Shown one piece after another: positions 54,193 through 64,000 of a stretch of DNA of 64,000 bases. The stretch covers positions 1 to 64,000 of the forward strand of contig CAUQKR010000002.1 of the NCBI GenBank assembly GCA_963518665.1, read 5' to 3'. This stretch comes from GN02-872 sp963518665 (GTDB lineage Bacteria > Patescibacteriota > Gracilibacteria > BD1-5 > UBA6164). A model generated the notes under the pieces. The model was not told where the DNA came from and did not search any database. It was given only the letters and a program-made list of their open reading frames with translations. The translations under genes and the position numbers were made by a program. Each line of letters starts with the position of its first letter. Positions within the stretch are counted from its first letter, which is position 1.

Positions 54193-54221
54193 AAAAAGAA
54201 CTTATTAAAAGTTCTTTTTTT
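54190..54221 (+). terminator. Shared terminator
   Basis: The stem AAAAAAGAACTTAT/AAAAGTTCTTTTTT begins at the stop of the small ORF and reaches the stop of the convergent protease gene. Confidence 0.85.
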
Positions 54222-55308
54222 AATTTTCTTCTTTTGAGAAAACTGATTTTTTACATCAAAAATTTTTTTCTAAAATATCATCATATTCATCAGTTTTTTC
54301 TGCATATTTTTTTATTTCATCTAGTACTTTTTGTCTGTATTTTTCTTCAAAAATTTCTTTTAGCGGAATTCTATATGAAAATAAAATATTATTTTTATAA
54401 ATACCAAATCTAAAAGGTGAAACATTTTCTTTCATCAAAAAATTATACAAATCTAATAATTTTTCGTTTCAAATTGTGTTTATTTCAGAAACAAAATACA
54501 AATATAAATTATCATAAACAAAGGCTCTAATTTCAGAACTTCATTTATAAAATCTCCAATATTCAAAGCCATTTCTTGCAATTATTGGATTTATTCAAAG
54601 TGATTTTATTGCTTCTTCTACAAATTCTTGTAAAAATTCAAGTTTTTTTTCTGCAAAAATATTTACATCTATTTTTGCTCAACAGTTTGGACAATAATTT
54701 GTTTTTTCTGTAATCAAGTTTCCACAACTATTACATTTTAGAGAAAATTTTTCTCTATCTAGTTCTGAAACTTTTTTTAATTCTTCTAAAAGTTCATAAT
54801 AAGGAATTGCAAAACCAGTATTATCAGCCTCTGTAAATTTTGAAGTGTTTATTCAAATAAGTTCTCATTTTGGAGTAACAAGTGGGCCTCAACTATTTCC
54901 AGGATTTATAGCTGCATCTGTTTGAATCATTTTTCTTCAAGCCACAACTTGTTTAGAATTTGAAATAATTCATTCTGTAACTGTAAATCACATTCCAAAA
55001 GGATAACCTAAAACAAAAGATTCTGTTTTTTCAGTTATTTCTAAATCTAAATTTATTTTTACAACTTCAGCTATTTCTATTTTATTTTCTGGAGCAACAA
55101 AAGCTATATCTTTTTCTGGGTTTACAAAAATAACATTTGCAACAAATTTTTCTTCAGAAACATCTTCGATTGCAACTTGACGATTTCCAGCAACAACATG
55201 ATAATTTGTAACAATTATATCATAATCTTTTAAATAAAATCAGCTTCCAGTTCCTTCTGAAGTTATAACTCTAAAAATTGATTTTTTCAAATTTTGTAAA
55301 TTTTCCAT
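54220..55308 (-). CDS. Trypsin-like serine protease with zinc ribbon and C-terminal extra domain
   Basis: The first 170 residues are a chymotrypsin-fold protease of HtrA type with complete triad: His37 in TNYHVVAG, Asp67 in EKDIAFVA and Ser139 in NPGNSGGPL. There is no signal peptide, so it probably works in the cytoplasm. No PDZ domain follows; instead come a zinc ribbon (CNSC...CPNC, about residues 190-208) and a C-terminal domain of about 150 residues with YNFLMKENVSPFRF and ILFSYRIPLKEIF, which resembles part of the protein encoded just upstream. Length is 362. The substrate is unknown. Confidence 0.85.
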
Positions 55309-55332
55309 ATTAAAATTTTTTATTATAAAATA

Positions 55333-56508
55333 TTATCTTGAAACAAAAATCGATAAAATAAAATCCAAAATTTTTCCTCCAAAACCTTTATCTTCTGACA
55401 CATATCTAAGTTGAACAACTCCAGCAACACTTTCACAAAGAATTCAAGCAACTTTTTCTGGAGCAGATCCTGACCCAATTTTTATCACTCTTTCTATTTC
55501 TGTTTTCATATTTTTTCACATTTCTTTATAATACATAGAATTGTACAAAATATGCATATTCATAACATATGAAAATATTTTCTTACCTTCTTGATAAATT
55601 CACAAAGCATCAGTTTGTCCTGGTCTTAAATAATTTGCTACATCTTCATTTGTAGAAATAAAACCAAAAGTAAAAAATGTATTTACTTTATAAATATTTT
55701 TTACAAAATCTTCTTTTAAAGTTTTTCTAAGTTCTCTCAAAAATTCTTTTCAATTGAAAACTATTGTTTCAAAAGGTAATTGTTTATCATAAAGTTCATT
55801 TATTTTGTCTCTGATTCTAAGTCTTATAAGTCATTTTACATCAGTTACATAAAAAAGCATTTTGTAAGTTGTACTCAAAACATCCCAAGCAAAAGAATTT
55901 TGTCTTTCTTTTTCTAAATCAGAAATTATTTCCAGGTTTGTATCAATTATTTCCATAAAAGTTTCATAAAATTTTTCTTGTTCTTCTACAGAATATTCTT
56001 CTACTTCAGGATTTCATACAACTTTTGCTCAAAATTCTTCACAAAATTCGTCTACACGATAAGTTGCAGTCAGACAAATATCTTCCAAAACTCTTGAAAT
56101 ATTTATATTTTCAAAAAGATCAAGTGGACAACTATATTTAAAAGCAAGTTTTTCTCACTCCAAAACAATCAAAGGAAGTCAATTATTGAAATTTATTTCT
56201 AAAATTCTTCTCAAAAGTGGAGTTTTATTTGCTTCTGAAATATCCAAAAAATCTGCTGAAATCTCAATATTTTCTCCAGAAAAATCTACATCTAAAAATA
56301 TTTTTTCATGAGGAATTCTGTAAACAAATTCTGAAACTTGATATTTTTTTACATCTTTTGCAAAAAACTTTAGCATTTCTTGCATTGCTTTTCTATATTC
56401 TCATTTTTCTGTAAGAATATCAGTTTTATCCCAAGATTCATAACAAAAATTTGCTGGTTTTTTAACTAATGGTTTAAAATATTTATAACCAGTTTTCATA
56501 AATGACAT
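55333..56508 (-). CDS. Unknown 391-residue protein, possible CesT/YbjN-like fold
   Basis: This is a soluble protein without a signal peptide. Residues 50-130 read like the CesT/YbjN (type III chaperone-like) fold: FVYRIPHEKIFLDVDF, ISEANKTPLLRRILEINFNN and LAFKYSCPLDLF. A similar stretch (FSYRIPLKEIFEE) occurs in the C-terminal part of the protease gene that follows 24 nt later. The remaining C-terminal half is helical and unrecognised. The pair probably forms an operon, with the protein acting as substrate binder or partner of the protease; this is inference. Confidence 0.7.
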
Positions 56509-56570
56509 ATTTTTTTATTTTAAAAAATAATTTTCCTTATTATAAGCTTTTTTTACAAAAAGTAAAATTT

Positions 56571-56834
56571 TTATTTATTTATTTTATTTATTTTAAGAAC
56601 TTTTAATCTAGAAGTTTCTCCAGAAATTATAGAAATTTTTGATTTTTCTATTTTTAGTTTTTTACTCAAAAAATTTATAATTTCTTTATTTACTTTTCAT
56701 TTTTCTGGAACTCACCTCGATTTTATTTTTATTGTTCAATCTTCCATCTCTCAAACTATTTCTGTTTTTTGTGAATTTGGAACAACTTTTATTGTAAAAA
56801 CTCAAGCATCAGAAATATATTTTTGCAAATCCAT
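56571..56834 (-). CDS. DUF167/UPF0235 (YggU-like) protein
   Basis: The 87-residue protein has the family pattern: FTIKVVPNSQKTEIVG, then GTIKIKSRGVPEKGKVNKEIINFLSKKL and KISIISGETSRLKVLKI. These small alpha/beta proteins have no firm function. It lies divergent from the GT4 gene and upstream of the CesT-like gene, with 62 nt between. Confidence 0.9.
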
Positions 56835-56902
56835 AAAAAATATTTTATTTTTTAAATTTTTTGTATATAATAGCTCAAAAAAATATAATTTCAATAAAAA
56901 AT

Positions 56903-57991
56903 ATGAAAATTTGAATTGACTTAAGATTTTTAAATAATGATATTTATTCAAGATTTATTTTAAAATTGGTAAAATCGATTGTAGAAACAAAAAAAGAAGA
57001 TGATTTTATTATTTATACAAATATTTATTTACAATCTCTAATTTTAAAAAATACAACTATAAAAAAAGTTGATATAAAAATCGGAAGTTTATCTGAACAA
57101 ACAAAATTTAAAAAAATTCTGAAAAATGATAATCTCTGACTTGCTATTTTTTTCAACCATTTTAAACCAATTTTTTATAAAAAAGATTATATTCTTTTAG
57201 TTTGAGATTTAAAAGATTTATATTATTCAAATTTTTCTAGTCAAATTGAAAAATATAAATTCCAATATTTGCTTTCAAAAAATATTCAAAATGCTTTTAA
57301 AATAATTTGTCTTGACAAGATAACAAAAAATGAACTAATTGAAAGATTTAATATAAATGAAAATAAAATTTTTATAATTGATTGATTTTTCCCCAAAAAA
57401 TCTGATTATGATTATGAAATTTTGGAAGATGAAGAAGAAAATTTTTTGGTAAATATAAAAACAAAATACAATATAAAAAATAAATATTTTGTATTTTCTG
57501 CTTGAGATTCGATAGAAAAAAATTATGAAAAACTAATAAAAGTTTTTTCTAGACTAAAAACAAATTGATATGAAATTGATTTAGTTTTTTTATGAACAAA
57601 TATTTGAGCAAATATAAATCTGAGAAATATGATTTTAGAGTACTCTTTACAAGAAAATATTTTTTTCCTTTGAAGTCCAGCTTTGAAAGAAAAAAAACTT
57701 ATCTATAAAGAATCTCTCTGAGTAATTTTTCCAAGTTTATATGAACCTTTTCCTTTTAGATTAACTGAACCACTTTATTTTGACACTCCAATCTTGAGTT
57801 CAAATTTGAAAAAAATTGAAAGTATTTTTGGTGATGAAATAAAATATTTTTCACCAATTTCTGTAAATAGTATTTATTCTGAAGTTGAAAATTTTATAAA
57901 AAATCCTATTTCAAATCCAGATTATTCAAAAATAAAAGAAAAATATACAAAACAAAATACAACAAATCAATTTTTAGAAGTAATTGAATAA
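56903..57991 (+). CDS. Glycosyltransferase, GT4-like
   Basis: Predicted 362 residues. The start KIGIDLRFLNND is followed by SRFILKLVKS. The C-terminal domain contains KYFVFSAGDSIEKNYEKLI, VFLGTNIGA, FFLGSPALKEKKLIYK and FPSLYEPFPFRLTEPLYFDTPI, where the E-x7-E region of GT4 enzymes is clear. It ends one base before hrcA, and both are likely co-transcribed, an odd pairing of a sugar transferase with a heat-shock regulator. Confidence 0.87.
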
Positions 57992-57992
57992 T

Positions 57993-58682
57993 ATGTTAAC
58001 CGAAAGAAATATAAAAATTTTAAAAATAATTGTAGAAGAATATTTGCAAACTTGAGAAGTTATCTGAAGTAAACTTTTGCTAAAAAAATACGATTTGTGA
58101 GTTTCTCCTGCAACTGTCAGAAATGATATGGCAATTTTGGAAAATTTAGAGCTTGTTTATCAGCCTTATCACTCAGCTTGAAGACTTCCAACAACAAAAT
58201 GAATAAGAGCTTTTGTAGATTTTTTGATGAAATCAAGCCCAAATTATTTTTTGGAAAATGAAGAAAGTAAAAACTTCCAAAAAGTAGAAAATTTTTATGA
58301 TTTAGCAAATAAAATAAGTTTTGATTTAGCAAGAAAAACTGAAGAGATAGCTTTTTTTATAATTCCTGAAAATAATTTACTAGAATATTCTGGAACTTGA
58401 GTTTTTTTGGAAAATAATTATAAAAGACTTTGAGAAAGTATTTTTTCAATTGTAAAAATGCTAGAAGAAAAGCAAAATTTTATAAAATTTATAAATTCTC
58501 ATAATTTCACTTCAAATATAAACACAATTATTTGAGAAGAAAATATTTTGTCTTTTTTAAAAGATTACACAATTATAATCAAAAGTGTAAATATTTGAGA
58601 TAAAAAAGTTTTCATATGAATAATCTGAAGTTTAAAAATGAATTATAGCTTCAATATAAAAGCAATAGAATCAATTTTTTAA
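57993..58682 (+). CDS. hrcA: Heat-inducible transcription repressor HrcA (short form)
   Basis: HrcA represses groE and dnaK operons through CIRCE elements. The N-terminal winged helix is clear: IIVEEYLQTGEVIGSKLL, VSPATVRNDMAILENL and YHSAGRLPTTKGIRAFVD. The protein has 229 residues against the usual 330-350, so the central and C-terminal sensing domain is reduced, though it ends in the normal KMNYSFNIKAIESIF. No CIRCE element is apparent in the window; the J-protein gene lies 0.9 kb away on the other strand. It begins 1 nt after the glycosyltransferase stop. Confidence 0.92.
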
Positions 58683-58701
58683 AAAAATTGATTTTTTTTA
58701 T
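58669..58701 (+). terminator. Terminator after hrcA
   Basis: The stem AATCAATTTTTT/AAAAAATTGATT covers the stop codon and is followed by TTTTTT. Its distal part also carries the -35 box of the next gene. Confidence 0.8.
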
Positions 58702-58751
58702 TTTTGTGTTATAATGAGAAAGCCTTTAAATAAATTTTTTGAAGGAGGCTT
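58688..58751 (+). promoter_or_regulatory. Promoter, leader hairpin and strong ribosome binding site
   Basis: TTGATT (58688-58693), 16-nt spacer, TATAAT (58710-58715). The leader contains AAGCCT (58720-58725), complementary to AGGCTT (58746-58751), whose first bases belong to the Shine-Dalgarno sequence AAGGAGG (58742-58748). Pairing would hide part of it, a possible translational control. Confidence 0.6.
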
Positions 58752-58754
58752 ATT

Positions 58755-58862
58755 ATGAGCAAATTTTTATTTTTAGGATCTTTGATCTGTGGGGCTTCTT
58801 ATTTTGTGATTTTATCTTTTACTATTAATTTAATATTAGAAATGATAAAATTAGTAAACTAA
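58755..58862 (+). CDS. Small 35-residue membrane protein
   Basis: The ORF encodes a single membrane helix with little else: MSKFLFLGSLICGASYF... to ...EMIKLVN. It has the strongest Shine-Dalgarno sequence seen in the window, 6 nt before ATG, its own sigma-70-like promoter and a terminator 10 nt after the stop. This dedicated set of signals argues for a real, well-expressed small protein. No homologue is recognised. Confidence 0.75.
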   Translation: MSKFLFLGSLICGASYFVILSFTINLILEMIKLVN

Positions 58863-58872
58863 GAAGTTTAAT

Positions 58873-58904
58873 AAAAAAAGAGAATATTTATTATTCTCTT
58901 TTTT
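58873..58904 (+). terminator. Terminator after the 35-residue gene
   Basis: The stem AAAAAAGAGAATA/TATTCTCTTTTTT is followed by T's. Confidence 0.88.
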
Positions 58905-58962
58905 CTTTGAAAAAAAATATTTTTTTGTATAATATGAAAAATATTTTTTAAAAAATAAAAAT

Positions 58963-59511
58963 TTGGCAACTTTTAAAGACAAGGCTATAGTTATAAAAGT
59001 AAAAAAAATCTGAGAAAAAGATTTATTATATACTCTTTTTTCTTATGAATATGGAAAAATTATGGTAAGTAAAAAATTTAATAAAAAAGAAAAAAATATT
59101 GATTTGTGATATATTATAAATTTTGAAATAACAACAAAAGAAAATATTTCAATTCATAAAATCAAAAATGTAAAAATAAAATCTGAGTTTCGTCCAGAAA
59201 ATAAAAGTTTTTTTGAGATAAATTTTTATTTAGAAATTTTGAGTTTGATTTTGAGGGAAACTATTGATTGAGTGCAAAATAAAGAAATTTTTTGAATAAT
59301 CGAACTTTTAAACAAAAAAGAAAAAATAGATGAAATAAAACTTATTTTAGCAAAAATAAAAATAAAATTTTTATTTTGAATTTTATGAATAGAACATAAA
59401 AACCAAACAATCGAAAAAATACTAAAATTTTCTTACAACCACAAAATAAATGATATTTTTAAATTAACTTGAATAAATGAAGATTTGAAAAATATTTTAG
59501 AAAAATTATAA
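58963..59511 (+). CDS. recO: DNA repair protein RecO (short form)
   Basis: RecO loads RecA onto SSB-coated DNA together with RecR. The N-terminal OB-fold reads KDKAIVIKVKKIGEKDLLYTLFS and YEYGKIMVSKKFNKK, matching RecO. The C-terminal helical domain is short (182 residues against about 240) and lacks the zinc-binding Cys. The start is the TTG at 58963, chosen because it gives the family N-terminus (MATFKDKAIVIK); there is no in-frame ATG nearby. A TATAAT box sits at 58928-58933, 29 nt before the TTG. Confidence 0.82.
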
Positions 59512-59540
59512 AAAAAAGACTTATTTTAAAGTCTTTTTTA
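59508..59540 (+). terminator. Shared terminator
   Basis: The stem AAAAAAAGACTTA/TTAAAGTCTTTTTT lies between the recO stop and the J-protein stop. Confidence 0.8.
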
Positions 59541-60218
59541 AAAAGTAAGATTTTCTCTTAAATTTTCCATAAGTTTTTTATCCACTGGAGAAATATTTTT
59601 TGGCATCAAAGCTTCTATTTTTACAATTAAATTTCATTTTTTCCCAGAAATATTTTTTCAAAAATCTTTTACTCTAAACTTTGTTCCAGGTTTTGTTGCT
59701 TCTGGAATTTTTAATTTTGCTTTTTCACCGTTATATCAAGTTACTTCAATATAACAACCTAAAATTAAATCAAAAATCGGAACTTCATAAATTTTTTCAA
59801 AATCAAGGCTTTCTTCCTTTTTTTCTGTTTTAGTCTCTGTTCCTCAAAATCAAAATAAATCTTCTATATTAAAATTAAATCAAGAACTTCTTGTATTTGT
59901 TCTTCTTCAGCTTCAAAAATTTGAAAAAATATCTTCAAATCAACTAAATCCTGAAGTTCATCAAAATCCTGCTCAATTTCAAGAAAAAGGATTTCCAGAA
60001 GTTCATGCATTTCAAAAAGTATCATAATTTTTTCTTTTTTTCTCATCTGATAAAACTTCATAAGCTTGTCAAATTTCTTTAAATTTTTCCTCAGCTTCTT
60101 TATTTCATTTATTTCTATCAGGATGATATTTCATTGCAAGTTTCCTGTAAGCCTTTTTTATTTCATCTTGAGTTGCAGTTTTTTCAACTCATAAAATTTT
60201 GTAAAAATCATTTGACAT
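59538..60218 (-). CDS. Short J-domain protein (DnaJ/CbpA-like)
   Basis: The N-terminal J domain is complete with HPD at residues 32-34 (KYHPDRN), so it can stimulate DnaK. A Gly/Phe/Asn-rich linker (about residues 70-125) follows, much of whose Gly is TGA. One C-terminal substrate-binding domain remains (EKIYEVPIFDLILGC..., PEATKPGTKFRVKDFGKN). The zinc-finger domain of DnaJ is absent, and at 226 residues it is shorter than DnaJ or CbpA. It lies near hrcA but on the opposite strand. Confidence 0.9.
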
Positions 60219-60274
60219 TTTATATTTTTTAGTTATAAATATATATATAATTTTTTAAAAGTAATTTTTTATAT

Positions 60275-60721
60275 ATGAGAAAAATTTCTAGTATTATAAT
60301 CAGTTTTATAGTTTTTTCAATATTTTCTTTTACAAATGCTTCTGAATGACTTTTAGAACAAAATCTAGATTTAAACTATTGACCAGAAAGCTTTGAATTA
60401 AGTTTAAGTACTATTTGAAATTATAAATTTAATAATAAAAATAATCAAAATACTTTTATAAATTTTCAGTACTTAAACAATACTTTGAGAGAAAATCTAA
60501 TAAAAGCAAATCAGGAATGAAAATTTACTTCAAATAAAATAAATTGATTGGTTAGAGAATATAATCTTTTTATTTACCATACAAATAAACTTTTTGAATA
60601 TATTTCAATAAAAGAAAAAAATCCAAAATATAGTGATACAAATATAGCAATTTCAAAAAATTATAAATCTGCAAGAAGTTATTTTGAAAAATTAAAAAAT
60701 ATTTTTTATTCAAAAAATTAA
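60275..60721 (+). CDS. Unknown secreted 148-residue protein
   Basis: An N-terminal signal peptide (about residues 1-22, ending FTNAS) precedes a helical region rich in Asn, Tyr, Lys and Leu, with QYLNNTLRENLIKANQ and VREYNLFIYHTNKLFEY. No Cys lipobox. It is a single-gene unit, divergent from the J-protein and with its own terminator. No family is recognised. Confidence 0.7.
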
Positions 60722-60752
60722 AAAAATAAGAGAAAAATTTCTCTTATTTTTT
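60721..60752 (+). terminator. Shared terminator
   Basis: The stem AAAAAATAAGAGAAA/TTTCTCTTATTTTTT lies between two converging genes. Confidence 0.85.
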
Positions 60753-63260
60753 TGTTTTATTTTTTTGCTTTTGCTCTTTTTGAGATTTTTGTTCTTCTTT
60801 TTTATTATTTATATTGTGATTATTTTCATTTTCAGAAAGTTTTTTTTGCCTTTCTTTTTCTTTTCTTTCTTTCTCTTTTTGTTTAAATTCTTCTTTTTTC
60901 TTTTCCCAAGCTTTTTCTTGATTTGAAATATCCATAATACTTTTATTTATTCTTTCCTCAACCAAAAATCTTGAAACAGAATATTTTTCTCTACTTACTT
61001 TCAAAATATTTTCGTATCTTTTTAAAAAAATATGTTCATCTTTTTGATTCGGAGAAAAAGTTCAAGCAGAAAAAACTGAACTAGGCATTCAATCAATCAG
61101 TTGTTTTATATAAATATTATATTTTTTTAGATTCATCAAATCTTCTTCATTTATTTCTCAAGCTAAAACTTCTTTCAAAATCGAAGCATCATGAAATCAA
61201 ACTTGAAACGAAACAATCGAACCAACATTTCAAAAAACTGCTCATCTTACACTTTCCTGCATTTGGTCAATATATTGATTTGCCATAACAAGGTTCAATT
61301 TATATTTTCTAGCTTCTGACAAAATAGTTGCAAAAGAATCAGTAGCAAAATTTTGAAATTCATCTACATAAAGATAAAAATCAACTCTCTCACTTTCTGG
61401 AATATCTGCCCTACTCATTGCATCAAGCTGAAATTTTGTAACCATCATGGAACCAAGTAAACTTGAAGCATCTTCTCAAATTTTTCATTTTGAAAGATTT
61501 ATAATAACTATTTTTTGATTATCCATAGCCCATCTGATAGAAAATGTATTTTTTGTTTGTCACAAAACATTTCTCAAAATCGAGCTTGATAAAAATTGTC
61601 AAACTTTGTTTAAAATAGGTCAAACTGCTTCTTGTTTTTGATTTGGAGCCATTTTTTCAAACTCACTTTCCCAAAATTTTTTTACAACTGGATCTTTTAC
61701 TTTTGCTACAACTTTTTGTCTATAAAGTTCACTTGTCAAAACCATTGGAATAGAAAGTAAATTTGAATTTGGAACTTCAAGTAAAGATAAAATTGTATTT
61801 CTCAAAATATATTCAAGTCTAGGTCACCAAGAATCTCCAAAAATTTTTTTAAAAATTCATACAAGTCCAGAAGCAACAAGAGGCCTATGTTCCGGGGAAA
61901 TATCTTCAAGCATATTAAAAGAAATAGGCCATTCTGTATCACTTGGATCAAAAATAATTGTTTGATTTGTTCTAGATTTTGGAATAAATCAAATAACTCA
62001 CTCAGCTAAATCTCCATGTGGATCGATAACTGCAACTCATCTTCATTTTCTTATATCATCGATTATCATATTTTCCAAAAGTGTAGATTTTCACATTCAA
62101 GTTTTTCAAAGAATATACATATGTCTTCTTCTATCACTTGGTCAAATTCAAAAACTCATATTTGTTCATCTGAAATTTGTGACTCAAATTGGTGTTAATT
62201 CATTTTCTACTTCTATTGAATCAGTTAAATCTGGATCAATTATTGGTAAATTTGAAGGTGGTTCAAAAGTACGAGCAGAAACCCAATTTATTTGTGGAGT
62301 TTTTACATAAGAAGTTGGCAAATGTACAAGTCAAGCTAATTCATCTGTAGTCAAAACAATTTTTTCTGAAACTTCTCTATTTTTAGCTGACAAAATATTT
62401 TTTTCATCATCAGAAATCTCTTTTAAAACAAAAGAATTTATTTTTAGGTTATCAAAAATCGTAAAAGTAGAAAAAATCTCTTTTATTGATCATGTTGACT
62501 CTATTTTATCCTCTCAAGCATGAATAATATTTATTGAAACATTATATCAAATTTTTTTCAATTTTGCTTCAATAATTGCTTTTTTTTCATCTTCTTTTTC
62601 ATCTTTTTTTTCTTCAACATTTCTAAAAATTATTTTTATAAATATTTTCCAAAGTATAACAAAAGGAAAAAGTAAGATTTTTATAAAAATATATTTCTTT
62701 GAAAGTTTAAAATTTTTTATAAAATCTGAACTATCAGAAAGTAAAATTTCTATAATTTTTTCACTATTTTTCTTCCATTTTTTTTCATCTTCTGGTTCAA
62801 AATTTATTTGAACTGTATTCAGAGTATATTTCCCAGCTCTAGAAATAGCAGAAGTAAGAGAAGAATAAGGATCTGCAACTTCGTTTGAAGTTGATTCTAA
62901 AACTTCTGTAAAAGTTTTTATAGGAAAATAAGAATGATTTTTTAAAGAAATTTTTCAAATTTTTATTTTTTCATTTGGAATTTTTTCTAAATAATCTCAA
63001 ACTTCAATTATTTCCACATTTGAATAATGTGCATAAATTTGATTTTGTAAAAAATTTGAATATTTTTCTGGAGACACAATAAAAAACCTGATTCTGTTTG
63101 CAATTTTTGTTATTTCAAAAGAAAAAGCAGAACTATTATCAACATCTTTTTTCTTAAAGTCTTCATAAACTTTATTTAAAATAATCAAAATATGCTCAAA
63201 AACAGCAGGTCATTTAACATTATTTTTATCCACAAGAATTTCTAAAATTTTTTTTGTCAT
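60744..63260 (-). CDS. VirD4/TraG/HerA-like ATPase with N-terminal CPR-type domain
   Basis: Predicted 838 residues. About 180 N-terminal residues form a soluble domain, followed by a hydrophobic stretch (KYIFIKILLFPFVILGK, about 200-225). The ATPase core has Walker A LGKTGMGKSTLLENM near residue 388, AVIDPHGDLAE, the Walker B FYLYVDEFQNF near 632, and LVMANQYIDQM. This is the pattern of type IV secretion coupling proteins (VirD4/TraG) and their HerA relatives; such proteins are common in Patescibacteria without a conjugation system. The last 70 residues are a very charged Lys/Glu/Gln tail. No other type IV secretion gene is in the window. Confidence 0.83.
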
Positions 63261-63305
63261 AAATTATTTTTTTTAATTTAGAAAATTTTTTTTATTTTAT
63301 CATTT

Positions 63306-63758
63306 TTAATAATTTAATGCAAATTTTTGAGCAAAAATTCAATGTTTACTACATCTAACTCTGATTTCCACATCATCCAAATCATAATCATCAAAAACTA
63401 CAAAAGTATCATCATCAATTTTTAAAAATTTTTCTTCAACTAAATCTCAATATTCATCAAAAAGTGATATAGAAAGAAGCCTATGTTCTTCTTCCATAGG
63501 ATGAGAATTATCTCAAACTATAACTTCAATTTTTCTATTTTTATAATTTATTTTTATAAAATGTTCAAGCTCAATTCTATCTCTTGTGTTTTCATCTATA
63601 TAAATAACTTCTTCTTTTACTTGGAAAAAAGGATCAACTTCAAAACAAACAGGACAACAATCCAAGTCATCAACTCTAGTTCCACATTCTATTTCTTCTG
63701 ATTCATCTCCAGCAGATTCATCATAAACATAACCACAATTTGTACAAAGGTATTTCAT
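63306..63758 (-). CDS. Rubredoxin-superoxide reductase fusion
   Basis: Residues 1-45 are a rubredoxin-type iron site: Cys5 and Cys8 (CTNCGYVYDE) with Cys35 and Cys38 (CPVC). Residues 58-150 match the neelaredoxin/desulfoferrodoxin family: His66 (ELEHF), His86 and His92 (HPMEEEH), Cys136 and His139 (CSKHG), the complete set of centre ligands. The usual Lys of the EKH motif is replaced (LEH), as in some family members. It would reduce superoxide to hydrogen peroxide, with the rubredoxin part supplying electrons in cis. Protein length is 150. It lies 45 nt upstream of nothing on its strand but the ATPase gene. Confidence 0.88.
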
Positions 63759-63822
63759 ATTTTCTTTTGATAAAATTAATTTTTTGATTATTATTTTATA
63801 AATATTTTAAAAAAATTCAAGT

Positions 63823-64000
63823 ATGAAACAAAATTTTGATGAAAAAAATTTTTTAGATTTTAAAAAAGAATTTTCTGTAAAAGAAGATTTCTCAGAAATA
63901 GAAAAAAATTATCTAGAAAAAACTTATAAATATATTTCCTTTATAAAATGGCTTCCCTGACTAAAAATGATAGGAATATGAAATAGTTTAGCAATGAAAA
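63823..64000 (+). CDS. Start of an unknown protein, possibly nucleotidyltransferase-like
   Basis: The first 59 codons are in the window; the gene runs off the right edge. After an acidic helix (FDEKNFLDFKKEF) comes FIKWLPGLKMIGIGNSLAMK, which resembles the start of the nucleotidyltransferase fold (hydrophobic strand, then Gly-Ser/Asn-Ser-Leu-Ala), where the catalytic Asp pair would follow outside the window. The identity remains tentative. Confidence 0.5.

Noticed and set aside
57993..60218. CIRCE operator near hrcA and the J-protein gene
   Set aside because: No TTAGCACTC-N9-GAGTGCTAA-like inverted repeat could be found by eye in the intergenic regions.
1..64000. CRISPR array, prophage, insertion sequence or rRNA operon
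   Set aside because: No regularly spaced repeats, transposase or phage genes, terminal inverted repeats or rRNA-like sequence were seen.

Overview
The window comes from an organism that reads UGA as glycine (translation table 25), as in Absconditabacteria (SR1) and Gracilibacteria. In-frame TGA falls where glycine is invariant: the DSGGFQ and LGRHG motifs of Tgt, the Gly-rich J-protein linker, and the nucleotide loop of PilB. RecQ has TGG (Trp) directly followed by TGA (Gly) in its QWGHDF motif. Every confident gene ends in TAA or, rarely, TAG. The DNA is very AT-rich, most genes lack a Shine-Dalgarno sequence, and U-tailed hairpins separate most transcription units. All coordinates below assume UGA = Gly. 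Small genome content, short versions of HrcA and the J-protein, and many surface proteins fit a host-attached Patescibacterium, but the lineage is an inference.

Layout. 1-8.3 kb: a prepilin start, then rpoC and rpoB. 8.2-16.3 kb: two tandem copies of a cassette made of a lipoprotein gene plus a large secreted protein gene, each with the same upstream motif and the same terminator stem. 16.4-21 kb: mltG, tgt, two small unknown genes (one frameshifted), malic enzyme. 21-30.7 kb: surface glycan genes (a GT-C-like membrane protein, a flippase, GT2 and GT4 glycosyltransferases, a DUF2304-GT2 fusion). 30.7-38.6 kb: tRNA-Glu, rplK, a penicillin-binding protein, rpsO, cysS, an L,D-transpeptidase, an M48 protease. 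38.6-41.3 kb: a large prepilin-like protein interrupted by a run of ten G. 41.4-44 kb: a secE-nusG-greA operon. 44-48.8 kb: an LPQTG-ending surface protein, a second prepilin, pilB and small genes. 48.9-60.2 kb: recQ, a repeat protein, mnmA, a trypsin-like protease with a related neighbour, a GT4, hrcA, recO, and a J-protein. 60.3-64 kb: a VirD4/HerA-like ATPase, a rubredoxin-superoxide reductase fusion and a partial gene.

How it fits together. The window joins information processing (RNA polymerase, NusG, GreA, L11, S15, CysS, MnmA, Tgt) with a cell-surface programme: type IV pilus parts (three prepilin-like genes, PilB), peptidoglycan enzymes, glycan synthesis and several secreted or lipid-anchored proteins. 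The most notable points are the G10 tract in the 891-codon prepilin-like gene (a likely phase switch), the duplicated lipoprotein/surface-protein cassette, an in-frame 21-bp repeat at the start of mltG, and five genes broken by one base in homopolymers, which may be assembly errors or natural slippage sites.
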